NCBI GenBank assembly: GCA_964563295.1
Contig: CAZLWX010000097.1
Coordinates: forward strand, 1 to 14,577
DNA from: Chryseosolibacter sp964563295
GTDB taxonomy: Bacteria > Bacteroidota > Bacteroidia > Cytophagales > Cyclobacteriaceae
Length of the DNA stretch: 14,577 bases
Direction of reading: 5' to 3'
The notes below the pieces were generated by a model. The model saw nothing but the letters and a program-made list of their open reading frames with translations, did not search any database and was not told where the DNA came from. Numbering within the stretch: position 1 is the first letter of the stretch; each line of letters opens with the position of its first letter. Both the position numbers and the translations under genes were made by a program. This document shows positions 6,725-14,442 of the stretch, one piece after another.

Positions 6725-7370
6725 TGTAGTAGTTGCCGACGACCACACCCTTATTGCAAAAGCCATCACGGCGATCATAAGCAAATTCAGGAACTATCAC
6801 GTTCTCTACGAGGTGGATAATGGCCAGACCCTTGTGGACCAGTTCCGCCAACCCAAAAATGTTCCGGAAATTGTGTTGCTGGACGTCAACATGCCAGTGA
6901 TGGATGGCTTTCAGACGGCCGAATGGCTGAAGGTGAACCACCCGTCGGTGCTTGTGTTGGCGTTGTCGATGCAGGATTCCGAGGAAACGCTGATCCGGAT
7001 GGTGCGATCCGGTGCGCGCGGATACCTGCTCAAGGATGTCGAACCTGCCGACCTGGAAATCGCGTTGGACACCATCGTCGAGAAGGGATACTATTATCCC
7101 AACTGGGTGACGCATAAAGTACTGATGAACATGGCTGGCGATAAAGCGTCATCCAAACCGTTGCCGGAGATCAATGACCGCGAACTGGAATTCATGAAGT
7201 ACGCGTTTACCGAACTTACTTACAAAGAAATAGCCGACAAGATGTGCTGCAGCCCGCGTACCGTCGAAAGCTACCGCGACAATCTGTTTGAGAAGTTTGG
7301 AGTCAAGACGCGAGTTGGGCTGGTGATTACCGCATTGAAGAATGATATTGTGAAATTAGGTTCTGTGTAA
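6714..7370 (+). CDS. Response regulator, NarL/LuxR family (REC + HTH)
   Basis: A 218-residue two-domain regulator. The receiver domain (about 4-120) has acidic residues Asp9-Asp10, phosphoacceptor Asp57 (VLLDVNMPVMDGF), the Ser85 switch residue (ALSMQDSE) and Lys107 (GYLLKD). The C-terminal LuxR-type helix-turn-helix (about 150-210) contains LTYKEIADKMCCSPRTVESY, with the recognition helix in SPRTVESYRDNLF. Phosphorylation by the preceding kinase should drive dimerisation and DNA binding at unknown targets. I chose the ATG at 6714, which overlaps the kinase stop by 11 bp and gives the standard SRSVVVADDH start; the TTG at 6684 would add ten residues with no family support. It is the last gene of the four-gene operon, and no hairpin terminator is evident after it. 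Confidence 0.94.
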   Translation: MSRSVVVADDHTLIAKAITAIISKFRNYHVLYEVDNGQTLVDQFRQPKNVPEIVLLDVNMPVMDGFQTAEWLKVNHPSVLVLALSMQDSEETLIRMVRSGARGYLLKDVEPADLEIALDTIVEKGYYYPNWVTHKVLMNMAGDKASSKPLPEINDRELEFMKYAFTELTYKEIADKMCCSPRTVESYRDNLFEKFGVKTRVGLVITALKNDIVKLGSV

Positions 7371-7387
7371 AAGAGCAGCCCGGGTAA

Positions 7388-7436
7388 GGTCGATGGTCCA
7401 TGGTCGATGGTCCATGGTCGATGGTCTATAGTCCAT
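7388..7436. repeat. 7-bp tandem repeat alternating GGTCGAT / GGTCCAT
   Basis: Seven heptamers in perfect register: GGTCGAT, GGTCCAT, GGTCGAT, GGTCCAT, GGTCGAT, GGTCTAT, AGTCCAT. The first four make two identical 14-bp units. CCATGG and TCGA within the units are self-complementary, so the array can fold on itself. It starts 18 bp after the response regulator stop. Confidence 0.75.
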
Positions 7437-7453
7437 TGCAGGGAAGCGTTAAC

Positions 7454-7474
7454 GGTCGACGGACTACGGTCCAC
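7454..7474. repeat. Degenerate continuation of the GGTCNAY heptamer array
   Basis: GGTCGAC, GGACTAC and GGTCCAC are in tandem, the same family as 7388-7436 with final C for T. They are separated from the first block by 17 bases. Confidence 0.55.
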
Positions 7475-7504
7475 GGTGTTGCAAGTCCCAACTGCACAAA
7501 AGCA

Positions 7505-7523
7505 CAACCTCAACACTTTCAAC
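7505..7523. repeat. Short AACACNTTC repeat fragment (octamer family)
   Basis: ACCTC, AACACTTTC and AAC resemble the AACACCTG-type octamers at 2990, 3562 and 10648 but with one inserted base. Together with the GGTCNAY arrays they fill most of the 275-bp spacer before the PadR gene. No gene is seen in the remainder. Confidence 0.4.
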
Positions 7524-7645
7524 AAACCGGACACCTTTTGTCCGAAAGCGATCAGCCTAATCTGAGCATCCCCTCGCCAGCAGGAGTCTGCGCACGAATT
7601 CGATTCTGGCACGATTTTACCTACATTTAGAGTATATTTCATAGA

Positions 7646-7984
7646 ATGAAGCGTTATCAACTTGGCGAATTCGAGGAGATTGTCATCCTTGCCATCGCCA
7701 TTCTCAACAACAAAGCCTACAGCGTCTCTATCAAGGATGAAATTGAATCAAGGCTGTCGCGCACCATCAGCTTCGGCGCCCTGCACACGGCATTGAAACG
7801 ACTGGAAAACAAAGGCTACCTGCGTTCGTTTGCAGGTGAATCCACCGAAGAGCGCGCCGGCAGGCCACGGCAATACTTCGAGATCACCGGGCTGGGAAAA
7901 AAGGCACTGCAATATACCCGTGACACCCGCGACCAGCTTTGGAAGGCAATCCCGAAAACATCATGGCAGGCTAGCTTGGCCTGA
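7646..7984 (+). CDS. PadR family transcriptional regulator
   Basis: A 112-residue winged helix-turn-helix protein. It starts MKRYQLGEFEEIVILAIAIL. The recognition helix region is SFGALHTALKRLENKGYLRS (42-61), and the wing RAGRPRQYFEITGLGKKAL (70-88) carries the GRPRxYxxIT signature of PadR proteins. The long C-terminal dimerisation helices of larger PadR members are missing; the protein ends after about 20 further residues, typical of the short subfamily. These are usually repressors of a neighbouring transporter gene. Here the permease start follows 5 bp after the stop, so regulator and permease are almost certainly cotranscribed and the regulator probably controls its own operon. TATATTTC at 7633-7640 resembles a Bacteroidota -7 box, but if used it would give an almost leaderless transcript. 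Confidence 0.92.
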   Translation: MKRYQLGEFEEIVILAIAILNNKAYSVSIKDEIESRLSRTISFGALHTALKRLENKGYLRSFAGESTEERAGRPRQYFEITGLGKKALQYTRDTRDQLWKAIPKTSWQASLA

Positions 7985-7989
7985 ATTTT

Positions 7990-10547
7990 ATGAGACCGCC
8001 GTTTCATAATCCTCCCCGCCTGTTCCGGAAATTCTTTCGGTGGTATTGCGACCCGACCATGCACGGCTACATCGAGGGCGACTTAATGGAAGCATACCAG
8101 TTGCGGGTGGCAAAATCGGGAAAACGGAAGGCGGACTTCAAATTCGCCGTCGACGTCCTACTGCTCTTTCGACCTGGAATTATTCGATCAAGACAAAAGT
8201 ATAATACCATTAACAATGCCGATATGCTCTTCAATTACCTGAAAACCGGCTGGAGAAATATGCTGCGAAGTAAGTTTCACAGTTCCCTCAACATCACGGG
8301 CCTCACCTTTGGCTTCGTGTGTTTCCTGCTCATTAGCCTCTATGTTTTTGACGAGTTGACGTTCGACACTTATCACCGTAACGCCGACAGGATCTATCGG
8401 GTGATTGAACATAGGACACTTAACGGAGAGTCGACCACCGTTGCCGCCGCCGGCTATAAGTTGGCCGATGAGTCGACCCGTTCTATCCCCGGCGTCGAGG
8501 CCATGACCCGAATGCAGCGGACGGGTCGCGCCAACCTGGTTGATCCGGCTAACCCTGTGCCGTTCCAGGAAACTGTGACCATCGTCGATGAACGCTTTCT
8601 TCAACTATTCGACTTCCCGCTTATTGCCGGAGACCGGAATACCGCCCTCAAGGAGCCGCGGTCAATCGTCATTACGGAAGNNNNNNNNNNNNNNNNNNNN
8701 NNNNNNNNNNNNNNNNNNNNNNNNNNNNNNNNNNNNNNNNNNNNNNNNNNNNNNNNNNNNNNNNNNNNNNNNNNNNNNNNCTTCTACCGGGATTCAACCC
8801 CGATTCCATCGCCCGGCAGATGACGACGATGATCCATTCTCACGTTGAACTTGAACCGGGCAGGTCTTTTCACTATAGTCTCCAACCACTGAAAGATATG
8901 CATCTCCATTCCGCCGGAATCGTGGACGGGGCCCGGAATTCCAATGTCGAGGGAATACCCCAGGGCAATCCCGTTAACATCACCATATTTTCCATCGCCG
9001 CCGTTTTTGTCCTGCTCATAGCCGGCATCAACTACACCAACCTGACCACGGCCCGCGCTTCAGGACGCACTCGCGAAATTGGAGTGAGAAAGTCTGTCGG
9101 TGCTCTTCGCAGTAACCTGGTTAACCAATTCCTTTTCGAATCAGGCCTGACAACCGTCATCGCCTTCGCTCTTGCTGTGGGTATTGTGGTTCTTGTCCTT
9201 CCATACTTCAACAACTTTACTCAGAAACAGCTCTCGTTGTTTGAGGTCGACTATACCTTCTGGCTTTCTATCGCTGGCGCAATCACGGTCATCGCTATGT
9301 TATCGGGAAGCTACTCTGCCGTGCTGTTGTCTAAATTGAGACCTGTGCTATTGCTCCGAGGACTTAAAATACTTCCAACGGGTGACCTTTCCGTTCGCAA
9401 GGTTCTTGTCGTATTTCAGTTCACGATCTCTATTGTCATGATCATCGCGACGATCGTGTTGCTGATGCAGGTTCGTTTTTTGAACAACACAAACCTCGGC
9501 TTCAACAAAGACCTGATGGTTATTATCGATATCAATAACAATCCTGCTCGGAGTAATTTTGAAACTGTGAAGGCCAGGATCGCTGCCTTGCCATCCGTCA
9601 AGAGTGTCTCGGTGACATCGCGTGTCCCTGGCGAATGGAAGGAGTTGCGTTCTGTGAAAGTCCGACCGGAAGGTGGCGCTGACGAACTGGGGGTGTCTTA
9701 CCTGATTGGGGCTGATCGCGAGTTTCTGGAGACTTTTGGCGTGACGTTATTACAGGGACGAAATTTTCGCGAAGCGTACGACTCGGGCAGCGTGATGCTC
9801 AATGAAACGGCAGCAAAAATGCTGAAGATCGAAGAAGCTTCGGGTCAACAACTCCTGATAACCGAATACTCCGCAGGGGGTTCTTTTTTTCCGTTGCAAG
9901 CTCCCTTCAAGCCTCGGGTCATCGGGATCGTCAAAGACTTTCATTTTCAGTCGCTGCGTACCAGGATTGAACCACTGATCCTGGCGTACAACAACAATCC
10001 TGTCCATGTGATCGACTACTACTCCGTGCGCATAGAGCCTGCCAACATTTCAGCAACACTCGATCAGCTCAAAGCGATTATGGTTGAAAACGAACCAACT
10101 GATCCATTTGAATACCATTTCCTGGATGATCAACTGGCGCTTTTTTACATCGAAGATGGCCGCCGTCAAACACTTTTAGCGTGGACGGCTGGTGCGACGA
10201 TCGTCATCGCCTGTCTTGGACTTTTCGGGCTCGCGACCTACTCCACCGAACAGCGGGTGAAAGAAATTGGCGTGAGAAAAGTGCTCGGCGCATCGGTCCT
10301 CGGGTTAGTGTCGTTACTATCACGGGATTTTATCAAACTGGTTCTTATAGCGAACTTCATCGCATTTCCGCTGGCGTGGTGGGGAATGAGCCGCTGGTTG
10401 AGTGAATACGCTTACCACGTTGATCTTCACTGGTGGATATTCGTGCTTACCGGCCTATTGGCGGTGGCTATTGCCTTGGGCACAATTAGTTACCAGGCCA
10501 TCAAGGCAGCGGTGGCGAATCCGGTGAAGAGTTTGAGGTCGGAATAA
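7990..10547 (+). CDS. ABC transporter permease with N-terminal permease prefix domain, double FtsX type (interrupted by gap)
   Basis: One gene split by the 8681-8780 gap: 7990-8680 encodes 230 residues plus one base, and 8781-10547 encodes 588 residues. The 100 N placeholder does not keep the frame. The first 78 residues (YCDPTMHGYIEGDLMEAYQL, then VDVLLLFRPGIIRS) form the permease prefix domain that often accompanies PadR-linked permeases. The usual permease start, MLFNYLKTGWRNML, begins at residue 79. TM1 is at about 96-118. Right of the gap come LLPGFNPDSIARQM, then three TMs, EIGVRKSVGA, TM5 (FQFTISIVMIIATIVLLMQV), a second periplasmic domain, EIGVRKVLGA and two final TMs, ending ANPVKSLRSE. 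It is an inner-membrane export or mechanotransmission permease needing a separate ATPase not present here; the substrate is unknown. By comparison with the 415-2787 permease, about 80 residues are missing in the gap, so the whole protein is near 900 residues. Confidence 0.9.
8681..8780. other. Assembly gap (100 N) inside a permease gene
   Basis: Exactly 100 N between codons that are in frame only if the true gap is 2 modulo 3. Left of it the protein reads RSIVITE, right of it LLPGFNPDSI. No repeat flanks this gap, unlike the other two. Confidence 0.97.
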
Positions 10548-10582
10548 TTCCTAATTACGGGTTCCTAATTCCGGGTTCCAAG
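10548..10582. repeat. 7-bp repeat TTCCTAA / TTACGGG / TTCCGGG
   Basis: Five heptamers begin directly after the permease stop codon: TTCCTAA, TTACGGG, TTCCTAA, TTCCGGG, TTCCAAG. An inverted relative (GGAACCA, GGAACCC) lies at 10689-10702. Confidence 0.6.
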
Positions 10583-10592
10583 CCGAATTTTC

Positions 10593-10616
10593 TTAGTGCC
10601 TTGGTGCCTTAGTGGC
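10593..10616. repeat. 8-bp repeat TTAGTGCC / TTGGTGCC / TTAGTGGC
   Basis: Three octamers in register, a family different from the AACACCTG octamers that follow 30 bases later. Confidence 0.6.
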
Positions 10617-10647
10617 AAGAATGAGCGGCGTATTGAAAATTCACCTC

Positions 10648-10679
10648 AACACTTGAACACCTGAACACCTGAACACAAC
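10648..10679. repeat. 8-bp tandem repeat (AACACCTG family)
   Basis: Four octamers in register: AACACTTG, AACACCTG, AACACCTG, AACACAAC. This is the best-conserved copy of the family that also occurs at 313 (inverted), 2990 and 3562. Confidence 0.75.
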
Positions 10680-10688
10680 AAACCCAAA

Positions 10689-10702
10689 GGAACCAGGAAC
10701 CC
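10689..10702. repeat. Inverted GGAACCN pair
   Basis: GGAACCA and GGAACCC. The reverse complement, GGGTTCCTGGTTCC, matches 12 of 14 bases of GGGTTCCTAATTCC at 10559-10572, so the two could pair across about 115 bases. Confidence 0.45.
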
Positions 10703-10729
10703 GAACGCGGAACTTATTTTCCCCGCGCA

Positions 10730-10753
10730 CTCCCTTTTATTCCCTAAAGGGAG
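10730..10753. terminator. Perfect 8-bp stem-loop between convergent genes
   Basis: CTCCCTTT (10730-10737), loop TATTCCCT, AAAGGGAG (10746-10753). It lies between the permease (+) and dnaE2 (-), where a two-way terminator would be expected. It has no U-tract on either side and only moderate GC, so a terminator role is uncertain; it may be another dispersed palindrome. Confidence 0.3.
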
Positions 10754-10790
10754 CCGCCGCGCGTAATCACAAAATTACGAATCAGGAATT

Positions 10791-10890
10791 NNNNNNNNNN
10801 NNNNNNNNNNNNNNNNNNNNNNNNNNNNNNNNNNNNNNNNNNNNNNNNNNNNNNNNNNNNNNNNNNNNNNNNNNNNNNNNNNNNNNNNNN
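10791..10890. other. Assembly gap (100 N) covering the dnaE2 stop codon
   Basis: Exactly 100 N. The left flank (ATTACGAATCAGGAATT) resembles the inverted TTCCTAA-type repeats; the right flank is the last visible codon of dnaE2. The gap probably holds the stop codon and repeat DNA. Confidence 0.95.
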
Positions 10891-13800
10891 GAAAATTCCT
10901 CCCCTCGCCAAAAATCTTCCCCTGAACCAAATCCGGATTTTTTCTTTCCGGTTTGATGCGGGAAGTAGTTTCATCGGACCGCGATCGCTGTGTAGATAGT
11001 TGCCCGTCGTCATTGGTTGTCAGGTGTTTTAGTAATCCACTGTAATTGAAGCACCTCCTGGCAATAACATGGGTCACCTCTCCTTCCCGCTGTAGTTTTC
11101 CTTCCACCATCAATAATCTCGATTGTATTATCTCTTTTCGATACTTATCGAACAATTGAGGAAAAACTACCAGGTTCGCAGTACCGGTTTCATCCTCGAG
11201 GGTAATGAAACAAATCCCACTCGCTGTTCCGGGCCGCTGACGTACGAGGATTAAACCAGCAACCTTAACAGGAACACCATCTTTTAATTCGTTTAGCTTC
11301 GCGGCCGATGTGATGTGTAAAAGCTCCAGTTTCTCACGAATAAAGCTTACCGGGTGGGCTTTCAGAGACAGTGATATAGTGGCATAATCGTAAACCACAT
11401 GCTCCGATAACGACATGGTAGGCAAGGAGATCTTTTCTTCTGCAGGATGCTGTTCGCGTATTAGCGACAACGGTCGGTCTTTAGTCGTCACATCCCATAA
11501 CGCTTCACGCCTTTCTTTTCCGATGGATCGGAAAGCATCAGCATCGGCCAATTTCTCCAATGCCGCGTCTGACACTCCCGATTTCCTTAGCTCTTCTATG
11601 GATCGGAATCCTTCTCCCCTATTGTCAATAAGTATATTTACATCTTCTTCTCTCATTCCCTTAATCTGACGAAAGCCCAGTCGTAAGGCATGGTACTTTC
11701 CAGATAGTTCCTCGAGTTTATTGTCCCACTCCGAATAGTTAATGTCGATTGGTCTGACATCCACCCCGTGTTTTTGGGCATCAATAACAATCTGAGCTGG
11801 CTGATAAAACCCCATGGGCATACTGTTCAGCAGTGCGCAGGCAAATACTTCCGGGTAATAGTATTTTAACCAGGACGACACATAGACCAGGAGCGCAAAA
11901 CTGACGGCATGGCTTTCCGGGAAACCATAACTTCCAAAACCAAGAAGTTGACGAAAAACACGTTTGGCATATTCCTCCGTGTAGCCCTTCGATTTCATCC
12001 CATTCACCAATTTGTCTTCAAAATGCGATAATATTCCCTTGCCCTTGAATGTTGCCATACTGCGTCTAAGCTCATCGGCTTCAGCGGGACTGAACCCGGC
12101 AGCGACAATTGCAATCTTCATGGCTTGTTCCTGGAACAATGGAACACCCAGGGTTCGCCCGAGGATTTCCTCAAGTTCCCGCGAAGGATATTCAACTTTT
12201 TCTTCGCCGTTTCGCCTTCGCAGGTAGGGATGAACCATGTCGCCCTGGATTGGCCCTGGCCGGACAATAGCAACTTCAATTACCAGGTCATAAAAGCACT
12301 TTGGCTTCAGCCTTGGAAGCATCGATTGCTGAGCCCGGCTTTCGATCTGAAATACACCGATGGTGTCGGCGTGGCTGATCATCTCGTACACCAGTGGATC
12401 ATCCTGTGGTATATTTGCGAGTGTCAAGTTGAGTCCGTAGTGCAATTTTGCAAGGTCGAATGCCTTTCGGATACAGGTCAACATTCCCAGTGCCAGCACA
12501 TCGATCTTCAAAAATCCAAGCGCATCGATGTCATCCTTATTCCATTCAATGTTGGTGCGGTTCTCCATGCGGGCATTGAGGATCGGACAAAGATCAGAGA
12601 GCTGGCCATCCGTGATTACAAATCCACCTGTGTGCTGGCCAAGTTGTCGCGGAAAGCTGATAAACTGGTCGGTGAGCTCCAGCACTTTCATCAGGCTGTG
12701 GTCATCTGGATTCAATCCCTGTTCGAGAATTCGCTTGCGGTCAAAACCTTCATCATTAAAATCCCATATCAGTGCTGACAAACGGTTGATGGTATCGACA
12801 GAAAGTCCCATCGCCTTTCCGACATCGCGAATTGCGCCTTTATGATGGAGTTGAGTAACGGTGGCCACTACTGCGGCACGGTCGCGACCGTATTTTTGAT
12901 AAATGTATTGCATGACCTCTTCCCTCCGCTCATGCTCAAAGTCTACATCAATATCGGGAGGCTCGTTCCTGGCTGAAGAAATAAATCGCTCAAACAGCAA
13001 ATCAAATTTTGATGGATCGACGGATGTGATCCCCAGGCAATAACACACTGTTGAATTGGCGGCGGAACCTCTCCCCTGGCAAAGAATACCCTGACTCCGG
13101 GCAAATTTGACAATGTCATATACGGTAAGGAAATATTCCGAATAGTTCATTTGTTGGATAAAGTCGAGCTCATATTCTATTGTCGACCTGACTTTAGGTG
13201 GAATTTCATCTCCAAATCGTTGCCGGGCTCCCTCCCAGGTAAGGATGATCAGTTCTTCAACAGGAGATCTGTCTTCGGTTATAATCTCTTTTGGATATCG
13301 ATACCTGAGATCACCGAGAGAAAACCTGCACGCATCAACAATCTTCTGAGTGTTATCAATTGCTTCGGGATATCTTCTGAACAAGCGTATCATCTCCTCC
13401 TCAGGCTTCAGGTATCTTTCCGCATTGCGAAGGAGCCGGTATCCCGCATTGTGTATTGTGCATTTCTCACGAACACAGGTTACCACATCCTGCAGTTCGC
13501 GCCTGGAATGGTTGTGATAGTGGACATCGTTGGTGGCGACCATAGGAACGCCGTACTGTTCTGATAACCTTGAAATGCGATGCAACCTTTTAAGATCATT
13601 GCCATTGTAATACATGGATGCCGCGATATAAAAGTTGCTGAGCTTGTCACGGTATTGGGATAACGCTTTTTTGAAGTCGGCGCTAAAATCAAAGGATGCA
13701 TCTAAATCCTCGGGAGGTAAAACAATAATTATCGACCCCTGACAATGAGCGTAAACGTCGGATGTATACAAGTGACATTTACCTTTTTCAGTTCTCAGGT

Positions 13801-14086
13801 TGCCTGTTGTGATCAGAACCGAAAGCTTCGAATAGGATGAATTGTCAGTGGGATAGGCCAGCAGGGATGGACCGTCGATCAGGTCTAGGCGGACGGCTGG
13901 AATAAATCGGATCCCGGATTTCTTCGCCGCAGTGTGACCTCTGACGAGTCCGGCGAAGGTATTCCGATCTGTGATGGCAATCGCTTCATACCCAAGAGCG
14001 GCTGCTTGCTCAACAAACTCTTCAGGATGTGAAGCTCCTCTCAGGAACGTGAAATTGGTGGTGACTTGTAATTCGGTATATCGCAT
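10891..14086 (-). CDS. dnaE2: Error-prone DNA polymerase, DnaE2/ImuC (C-terminal end in gap)
   Basis: A C-family polymerase with 1065 visible residues. An N-terminal PHP domain starts NFTFLRGASHPEEFVEQ (11-27), with ITDRNTFAG (38-46) and NDVHYH (186-191). The palm has QGRGSAANS (337-345) and the catalytic acidic residues Asp380 and Asp382 in PPDIDVDF, with the third at Asp529 in LKIDVLALG. Later come PLFQEQAMKIA and GFGSYGFPESHAVSFALL. An OB fold lies at about 938-985 (GICFITLEDETGTANLVVF). The visible end KIFGEGRNF is the characteristic DnaE2 tail, so the true stop should lie one or two codons inside the gap; an open frame that runs through the N to 10775 is an artefact. DnaE2 extends primers past lesions with ImuB and ImuA during SOS mutagenesis. 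Start: ATG at 14086, with an in-frame GTG directly before it; the imuB stop TGA overlaps this GTGATG, indicating translational coupling. Confidence 0.96.
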
Positions 14087-14442
14087 CACGCAAAAAATCC
14101 GTGTAGATACCAGCGGGAGTCCGCTTCGCTATAGTGGCCGGACCTGAATAACCAATACCGGTTTCCTTTCTCATCCTCAACAATATAATAGTCACGGTGC
14201 CTGCCCTGCTGAAGCCACCATTCCTGTTCTATGCGTTCGGGTCCATCGGCTTTGACGACTTTATGCAGATTGTTTTTGTATCGGAAAAGCATTGGCGGAT
14301 AATCCGGTATCGGCGCCGTAACTTCGATCATTTCGGGTTCTGCCAGAATATGAACAGGCCTGTTGAGGAATTTCGGCCAGGGATCTTGCGCGGGTTCCTG
14401 CAACGACATTGCAGGTTTGTATGAATGTTCCGGCCAGTAGTG
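14086..14442 (-). CDS. imuB: ImuB (Y-family polymerase-like) C-terminal fragment
   Basis: Only the C-terminal domain is present. It runs from HYWPEHSYKPAMSL through LNRPVHILAEPEMIEVTAPI, DYPPMLFRYKNNLHKV, DGPERIEQEWW, GRHRDYYIVEDEKGNRYWLF and RWYLHGFFA. This is the conserved DUF6504-like end of ImuB proteins. ImuB is the catalytically inactive Y-family hub that links the beta clamp, ImuA and DnaE2. The little-finger and palm domains expected upstream are not found: the frame loses ImuB character above about 14442 and meets a stop at 14467-14469. An internal Met at 14409 starts a 107-residue ORF, but homology clearly extends above it, so it is not the true start. The stop overlaps the dnaE2 start. 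The gene is truncated by a misassembly or by insertion of foreign DNA. Confidence 0.85.
   Translation of the reverse strand, partial: HYWPEHSYKPAMSLQEPAQDPWPKFLNRPVHILAEPEMIEVTAPIPDYPPMLFRYKNNLHKVVKADGPERIEQEWWLQQGRHRDYYIVEDEKGNRYWLFRSGHYSEADSRWYLHGFFA

Noticed and set aside
7388..7474. Possible CRISPR array or iteron origin
   Set aside because: The units are 7 bp with no spacers, no cas genes or replication initiator are nearby, and similar arrays of other sequence occur in other spacers.
10775..10890. dnaE2 coding region continuing through the gap to 10775
   Set aside because: It depends on reading N as sense codons; the family terminus is already reached at the gap edge.
12125..12778. 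217-aa plus-strand ORF inside dnaE2
   Set aside because: It is antisense to the conserved polymerase core, and its protein has no recognisable motif.
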